From positions 186,001 through 250,000 of the forward strand of contig JAGTRM010000001.1 of assembly GCA_018261735.1 (NCBI GenBank): a stretch of 64,000 nucleotides of DNA. Reading direction: 5' to 3'. Below, one piece after another: positions 59,526 through 64,000 of the stretch. Source of the stretch: Pseudomonadota bacterium (GTDB taxonomy: Bacteria > Pseudomonadota > Gammaproteobacteria > Burkholderiales > Chitinibacteraceae). A program made the position numbers and the translations under genes. Within the stretch, counting starts at the first letter, position 1. Every line of letters starts with the position of its first letter. The notes under the pieces are model-generated. The model had not been told where the DNA came from, did no database searches, and saw only the letters and a list, made by a program, of their open reading frames with translations.

Positions 59526-60521
59526 ATGTCCAACTCTCGCTTGTCCTGGACGCTGGACTGGAATCATGGCTCGCTTGAGCTGCAAGCGCTGGGTGGCATG
59601 CTGGCGCCGGTCCGTTTTGCTCTCGGTGAAGGTCGCAGCCTGTCGCCCATGCAGGTTGCTCCGTGGGGAGAACAGAACGACCCGGCGCTGCCGGGGCTAT
59701 TGCGGCGGCTTCGCGGCGAATGGCCTTGCGTGCCTTTCGGGAGAACGACGGTGCCGGAGGGCGTGCCGTCGGACTATGCCCGAAAAGTGCCTGACGATAA
59801 CTGGGACCATGGCTATGCCTCGCACCATATGTGGCATCTGGTTGCCCAGGGCGATTCCTTCCTGCATGCGGCCATCGATTACCCGGAAGAGTCCCCTGTT
59901 TCCCGGCTTGAACGCAGGGTTTCGGTTGATGCGGACAGCCCGTCGTTAACCGTGCTGCTCCGGATCCACGCCCGCAAACCGGCATGCCTGCCGATTGCCC
60001 TCCATCCCACGCTGGCCATGCCGGCGACCGGGATGGTGCTGGAGGCTCCCCGCCACGAAGGCGTGTTTGTCTACCCTGTCGAAACAGAACCGGGCATTTC
60101 GCACCTGCAGGCCGGGGCCCGGGCCGATTCGCTGCAGCGCATTCCGGCCATCGACGGCCCTCTCGACCTAACCAGACTCCCCCTGCCTTTTGCGACCGAG
60201 GAACTGCTGCAACTCAAGGACTGCAAAGGGCCTTTCATCCTGCGTTACCCGGGAATGCACGCCGAACTCGCGCTTGAATGGGATACCCATGTTTTGCCGG
60301 ATGTCATGCTCTGGATCAGCAACGGGGGGCGTGCTTACCCTCCCTGGAACGGGCGGCATTTTGCCTTGGGCATCGAACCTGTCTGCGGATTTTTTGATCT
60401 GGGGCGCGTACTGGTTCCACCGCAGACGCATCCGCTGGCCGGCCGGCGCGGCATTGCGATCACGCCAGAAGCGCCGGTCTGCATTTCCTATTCGATGCGG
60501 GCAAGGGTTGCGGATTGCTGA
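59526..60521 (+). CDS. Galactose-mutarotase-like (aldose 1-epimerase fold) protein
   Basis: A 331-residue protein beginning 11 bases after the lyase, with GAAGGAGA upstream. The β-rich sequence, the paired His segments (SHHMWHLV; ALHPTLAM) and the late FALGIEPVCGFFDLGR, whose Glu sits where the catalytic base of mutarotases lies, suggest an aldose-epimerase fold. It probably acts on a sugar released by the lyase. The substrate is not evident, and similarity to characterised GalM is weak. Confidence 0.7.
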   Translation: MSNSRLSWTLDWNHGSLELQALGGMLAPVRFALGEGRSLSPMQVAPWGEQNDPALPGLLRRLRGEWPCVPFGRTTVPEGVPSDYARKVPDDNWDHGYASHHMWHLVAQGDSFLHAAIDYPEESPVSRLERRVSVDADSPSLTVLLRIHARKPACLPIALHPTLAMPATGMVLEAPRHEGVFVYPVETEPGISHLQAGARADSLQRIPAIDGPLDLTRLPLPFATEELLQLKDCKGPFILRYPGMHAELALEWDTHVLPDVMLWISNGGRAYPPWNGRHFALGIEPVCGFFDLGRVLVPPQTHPLAGRRGIAITPEAPVCISYSMRARVADC

Positions 60522-60626
60522 GCGTGTCTTGGCTTCGGCGGCATGACTGTCGTCGCCCGGCGGACAAGTCAATATGCAAACAAGACTGCCGAACTGGCAG
60601 CCTTGTTGCTTGGGCAGCGATCAAAA

Positions 60627-62438
60627 TCAGGCCAGTGCAATCGGCCCGGCGGCCTTTTCCGGCATGGCAAGGGGTTCTGCCACATACCGATGCCGGCCAA
60701 GAATGCGCTTGTCGCGCGGGTGCGTGCCGGGCACGGCCGAAATAAGCGCCTTGGTGTAAGGGTGATCCGGCTCGGAGCAAATCTTCTCGGCCGGCCCGGT
60801 TTCCACGATCTGTCCCTTGTACATCACGGCAACACGATCGCAGAAATACCGGATCACACCGATATCGTGGCTGATCAGGATAAAGCTCAGGTTGAGTTTT
60901 TCCTGCAAATCCAGCATCAGGTCCAGCACCTGGGAGCGCAAGGTTACATCCAGCGCCGAGGTAGCCTCATCGGCGATGATCAGACGCGGATTGAGCGCCA
61001 GTGCACGCGCTATGCCGATGCGCTGACGCTGCCCGCCTGAGAAGGCATGGGGATAACGTTCCATGGCCATCGGCGGCAAGCCGACCATGGCAAGCAGTTC
61101 TTTAACCCGTGCGCGAAGCGCTTCGCCGGACAGCAATTTGTTGACCAGCAACGGCTCGCCGATGATCTGGCCGATGGTCATGCGCGGATTCAGCGAAGCA
61201 AACGGATCCTGGAAGACCATGCGGATTTCCCGATGGACCTGGCGCAATTCCCGCGTCGACTGCCTGGCGACATCAATCGTATGGCCGGCCCCGGTGCAAT
61301 ACAGCATTTCCCCGCCGCTGGGCTCCAGCACACGGATCAGGCAGTTGCCCAGCGTGGTTTTGCCGGAGCCGGACTCGCCGACGATACCGAGGTTTTCGCC
61401 CTCAAAAAGATCGAACGAAACATTGTCCAGCGCCTTGAAGGGTTCACCGGCTTTGCCAAGAAAACTGCGGCGGGCGGGATAAATCTTTGATGCGCCATGC
61501 ACCTCCAGCAGTTTCTGCTCCGATATTTTCCTGCCCCGGCTTTTGCGGGCCGAAGTTTCCAGCTTGCGTACCGAATCGATCAGCTCGCGGGTGTAATCAT
61601 GCTGGGCATTGTAGAAAATCTGCTCGGCCGGCCCGAATTCGAGCATCTTGCCATTGCGCATCACGCCGATTTCATCGGCGATTTCTGCCACCACGCCCAT
61701 GTCGTGGGTGATAAACAGGACCGACATGCCGTAGGCGACCTGCAATTCCTTGATCAGGGCAAGAATTTCCGCCTGGGTGGTCACGTCCAGTGCCGTTGTG
61801 GGCTCGTCAGCAATCAGCACCTGCGGATTGCAGGCCAGCGCCATCGCAATCATGGCGCGCTGGCGCATGCCGCCCGAGTACTCGAACGTGAATTTGTCGA
61901 TGGCAACTTCCGGATTGGGAATTTCAACCCGGCGCAGCAGTTCGATGGAGCGTGTACGTGCTTCCGCCTTGCCCACTTTCTGGTGCAGCAGGATCGCCTC
62001 GGCAATCTGGTTGCCGATGGTGTGGATCGGCGACAGCGAAGTCATCGGCTCCTGGAAAATCATGGCAATGTCATGCCCGCGGATCGCGCGGATCTCCCGC
62101 CCCTTGGGGGCCAGCCTTGCCAGATCCACCGGGGCTTGTCCTTGCCGGGCCTGTGTGATGGAACCGTGGTAGATGATTTCACCGCCCATGATCTGGCCGG
62201 GCGGATCCACGATTTGCAGGATCGAGCGGGCGGCAACCGTCTTGCCCGAGCCGGACTCGCCGACGATGCACAGCGTTTTTCCCCGCTGCAGCTTGAAACT
62301 GACGTCATCCACCGCATGAACCGCTTTTTCGCCTGCGCCAAAGTACGTTTTCAGTCCGCGCACTTCAAGAATGACATCGCCGACCGGGGAGGACTTGTCC
62401 GCCTCCGGCGCCTGGGTGTTCTTCATGTGATCAACCAT
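60627..62438 (-). CDS. Double ATP-binding ABC transporter subunit (DppD-DppF fusion type)
   Basis: A 603-residue cytoplasmic protein with two complete nucleotide-binding domains. Walker A GESGSGKT occurs near residues 60 and 370. The signatures are YSGGMRQR and FSGGQRQR, and the Walker B segments include LIADEPTTALDV and IIADEATSALDV. Each domain carries the C-terminal Opp/Dpp extension (PHPYTK-like segment DHPYTKALISAVPG at the end). It energises the adjacent permease pair. The start ATG is two bases after the permease stop; ATG at 62426 is also possible. Confidence 0.93.
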   Translation of the reverse strand: MVDHMKNTQAPEADKSSPVGDVILEVRGLKTYFGAGEKAVHAVDDVSFKLQRGKTLCIVGESGSGKTVAARSILQIVDPPGQIMGGEIIYHGSITQARQGQAPVDLARLAPKGREIRAIRGHDIAMIFQEPMTSLSPIHTIGNQIAEAILLHQKVGKAEARTRSIELLRRVEIPNPEVAIDKFTFEYSGGMRQRAMIAMALACNPQVLIADEPTTALDVTTQAEILALIKELQVAYGMSVLFITHDMGVVAEIADEIGVMRNGKMLEFGPAEQIFYNAQHDYTRELIDSVRKLETSARKSRGRKISEQKLLEVHGASKIYPARRSFLGKAGEPFKALDNVSFDLFEGENLGIVGESGSGKTTLGNCLIRVLEPSGGEMLYCTGAGHTIDVARQSTRELRQVHREIRMVFQDPFASLNPRMTIGQIIGEPLLVNKLLSGEALRARVKELLAMVGLPPMAMERYPHAFSGGQRQRIGIARALALNPRLIIADEATSALDVTLRSQVLDLMLDLQEKLNLSFILISHDIGVIRYFCDRVAVMYKGQIVETGPAEKICSEPDHPYTKALISAVPGTHPRDKRILGRHRYVAEPLAMPEKAAGPIALA

Positions 62439-62440
62439 TT

Positions 62441-63577
62441 TCAGTTTCCATGCGAGTAGGGATCGGCCGCATCACGCAAGCCATCGCCCATGAAGTTCAG
62501 GGACAAAACTGCCATCACCACGCAGGCGCCCGGCACAAACAGCCAGGGGGCCTGGGCGATGGAACGGATGTTCTGGGCTTCCTTCAGCAAGACCCCCCAG
62601 CTGATCGAGGGTGGCTGCAGGCCCAGCCCAAGGAAAGACAGCGAGGTTTCCGCCAGGATCATGAATGGCACGGCGAGCGTCACCGCAGCGATGATGTGGC
62701 TGGCCAGCGAGGGCAGCATGTGCCGGAAAATCACCCGGAATTCGCTGCAGCCATCGAGCTTGGCCGCAACCACGAACACCTCGCCGCGCAACGCAAGGAA
62801 GCGGCCACGGACAACCCGTGCCAGCTCGGTCCAGCCGATCAGCGAGATCACCATCGTGATCGACAAATATTGCAGGTACGGCGGCCAATCCCTGGGCAGC
62901 GCGGCAGCAAGGGCCAGCCAGATGGGAATCGTGGGCAGGGAAATGATGTATTCGACGACCCGCATGACGATCCAGTCAATCCGCCCGCCGTAATAGCCGG
63001 CCACGCCCCCGAAGAAAATCCCCAGCAGCACACTCATGCAAACGCCAAAAAGGCCAAGGGAGAGGGTGAAGCGCGCGCCATAGATCACCCGGCTCAGCAT
63101 GTCCCGCCCGAGCCGATCCGCGCCGAACAGGTAGAACATCTGGGATTTGTCCTTGGGCCCGATGAAATGGATATCGGTGGGAATCAGGCCCAGCATGTTG
63201 TACTCGAAGCCCCGCGCGAAGAACTCCAGCTCGACCTTTGCGCCCTCCTTGGGCAGGTAGGCCGGTTTGAGCGTCTGCGGATCACGGGTCAGTTCGAAAA
63301 ACTGGCCGTGCGGATTGAACCCTTTCTCGTCAAACAGGCGAACCCCTTGCGGCGGATGGTAGACCAGGCGCGCATTGGGCTTTTCCGGATCGAACGGGGC
63401 CAGGAATTCCGCAAAAATTGCGACGATATAAAAGCACACCACCACGAGCAGCCCGGCGACCGCCAGCCTGTGCTTGCAGAAACGGAGCCACATCAGGTGC
63501 CATTGCGAAGCGTATTCGATGCCACCACGCAGATTGGCCATGTTGACGGTGGCCGTTGCCGTGTTTGTTTCAGTCAT
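62441..63577 (-). CDS. ABC transporter permease (OppC/DppC type)
   Basis: About 378 residues from the ATG at 63577 (GTG at 63589 is an alternative start). It has an N-terminal span (LAVAGLLVVVCFYIVAIFAEFLAPFDPE) and a ~90-residue periplasmic insertion typical of this oligosaccharide-linked subgroup. The membrane domain contains FGADRLGRDMLSRVIYGARFTL and the EAA-type loop (AAKLDGCSEFRVIFRHMLPS). It forms a heterodimer with the upstream permease. Confidence 0.92.
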   Translation of the reverse strand: MTETNTATATVNMANLRGGIEYASQWHLMWLRFCKHRLAVAGLLVVVCFYIVAIFAEFLAPFDPEKPNARLVYHPPQGVRLFDEKGFNPHGQFFELTRDPQTLKPAYLPKEGAKVELEFFARGFEYNMLGLIPTDIHFIGPKDKSQMFYLFGADRLGRDMLSRVIYGARFTLSLGLFGVCMSVLLGIFFGGVAGYYGGRIDWIVMRVVEYIISLPTIPIWLALAAALPRDWPPYLQYLSITMVISLIGWTELARVVRGRFLALRGEVFVVAAKLDGCSEFRVIFRHMLPSLASHIIAAVTLAVPFMILAETSLSFLGLGLQPPSISWGVLLKEAQNIRSIAQAPWLFVPGACVVMAVLSLNFMGDGLRDAADPYSHGN

Positions 63578-63597
63578 GATTTCGCTCACTGTTCAAC

Positions 63598-64000
63598 TTA
63601 GTGTTCAAGCCGGATGCGTGGATCGATGATGACCAGCAGCACATCCGACAGGAGTGTGCCGATCACCGTCATCAGGCACAGCAACAACAAAAAGGCACCG
63701 GAAAGGTAGATATCCTGGGAGAGCAGCGACTGGAACAGCAAAGGGCCGGCCGTGGGCAGATTCAGCACAATGGAGGCGATTACCGCACCGGACACCAAGC
63801 GGGGCACTGTCCACCCCAGGGTGCTGACAAAGGGATTGAGTGCGGTGCGTACCGGGTATTTCAGCAGCAACCTGATCTCGGAAAGCCCCTTGGCACGTGC
63901 CGTGACCACATAGGGCATGTGCAGCTGATCAATCAGGTTGGCACGCATGATGCGAATGAGGGCGGCAGAAGCTTCAGCCCCCAGCAGCAGAACCGGAATC
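63598..64000 (-). CDS. ABC transporter permease (OppB/DppB type), 5' end outside window
   Basis: The C-terminal ~133 residues are visible, continuing in frame past an internal Met to the window edge. The segment IRIMRANLIDQLHMPYVVTARAKGLSE is the OppB EAA loop region. Further spans (SGAVIASIVLNLP, GAFLLLLCLMTVIGTLLSDV) and the end DPRIRLEH are typical of the family. It precedes the OppC-type gene by about 20 bases. Confidence 0.92.
   Translation of the reverse strand, partial: IPVLLLGAEASAALIRIMRANLIDQLHMPYVVTARAKGLSEIRLLLKYPVRTALNPFVSTLGWTVPRLVSGAVIASIVLNLPTAGPLLFQSLLSQDIYLSGAFLLLLCLMTVIGTLLSDVLLVIIDPRIRLEH

Noticed and set aside
60581..60605. Hairpin CAAGACTGCC/GGCAGCCTTG as terminator between the mutarotase-like gene and the ABC ATPase gene
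   Set aside because: The stem has an internal mismatch and no clear T-run on either strand, so it was not listed as a feature.

Overview
The window is chromosomal DNA from a betaproteobacterium, with high but not extreme GC (hand-counted core stretches are near 60%). The evidence is a dcw (cell wall and division) cluster without murB, a ubiK-type BMFP gene opposite an argS–SPOR/FtsN–dsbA block, and a tandem glycine riboswitch ahead of gcvTHP. A member of the Neisseriales fits best, but I cannot fix the family.

Layout. 1–14.9 kb (minus strand): mraZ-rsmH-ftsL-ftsI-murE-murF-mraY-murD-ftsW-murG-murC-ddlB-ftsQ-ftsA(partial). Most of these genes overlap by 1–10 bases. The promoter lies behind four 10-bp-phased MraZ boxes. 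15–18.5 kb: an IMPase-family phosphatase, gloA, two tRNA-Lys genes with a near-ideal promoter and terminator, and then a gene-poor stretch with small lipoprotein and membrane-peptide candidates. 18.6–22.3 kb: a DUF190 gene with crcB, a periplasmic glutaminase-asparaginase, and a divergent dmeF/dmeR-type Co/Ni efflux pair. 22.4–32.9 kb: a signalling block made of a periplasmic binding protein, a 1017-residue hybrid kinase, a REC-REC-PAS-GGDEF-EAL-REC protein and a CHASE3-like PAS/GAF/GGDEF/EAL protein. A fragment of a lost paralogue follows.

33.3–36.1 kb is an accessory island. A single ORF joins an HTH, a complete m5C DNA methyltransferase and an HNH nuclease, with a sharp base-composition break at the join; a small partner gene follows. 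36.2–45.3 kb: a pteridine reductase, a MidA-type methyltransferase, a LysR/MFS pair, and the glycine cleavage operon under a glycine riboswitch. 45.4–49.2 kb: an unknown gene between two GTAG-headed REP doublets, then a LysR/tannase pair. 49.3–52.8 kb: ubiK, argS, a SPOR/FtsN-like gene and dsbA.

52.9–55 kb encodes a very unusual receptor: a chemotaxis transducer with almost no periplasmic domain and a whole DctP (TRAP-type) solute-binding domain fused to its C-terminus. 55.2–64 kb is an uptake and degradation locus for a uronate-type polysaccharide: an Opp-type binding protein, a heparinase II/III-family lyase, a mutarotase-like protein, a double-ATPase ABC protein and two permeases, the last one cut by the window edge. 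Both transcription units of the divergent binding-protein/lyase pair carry the same 16-base motif.

The two best candidates for something new are the methyltransferase–HNH single-chain restriction-modification protein and the transducer–DctP fusion.
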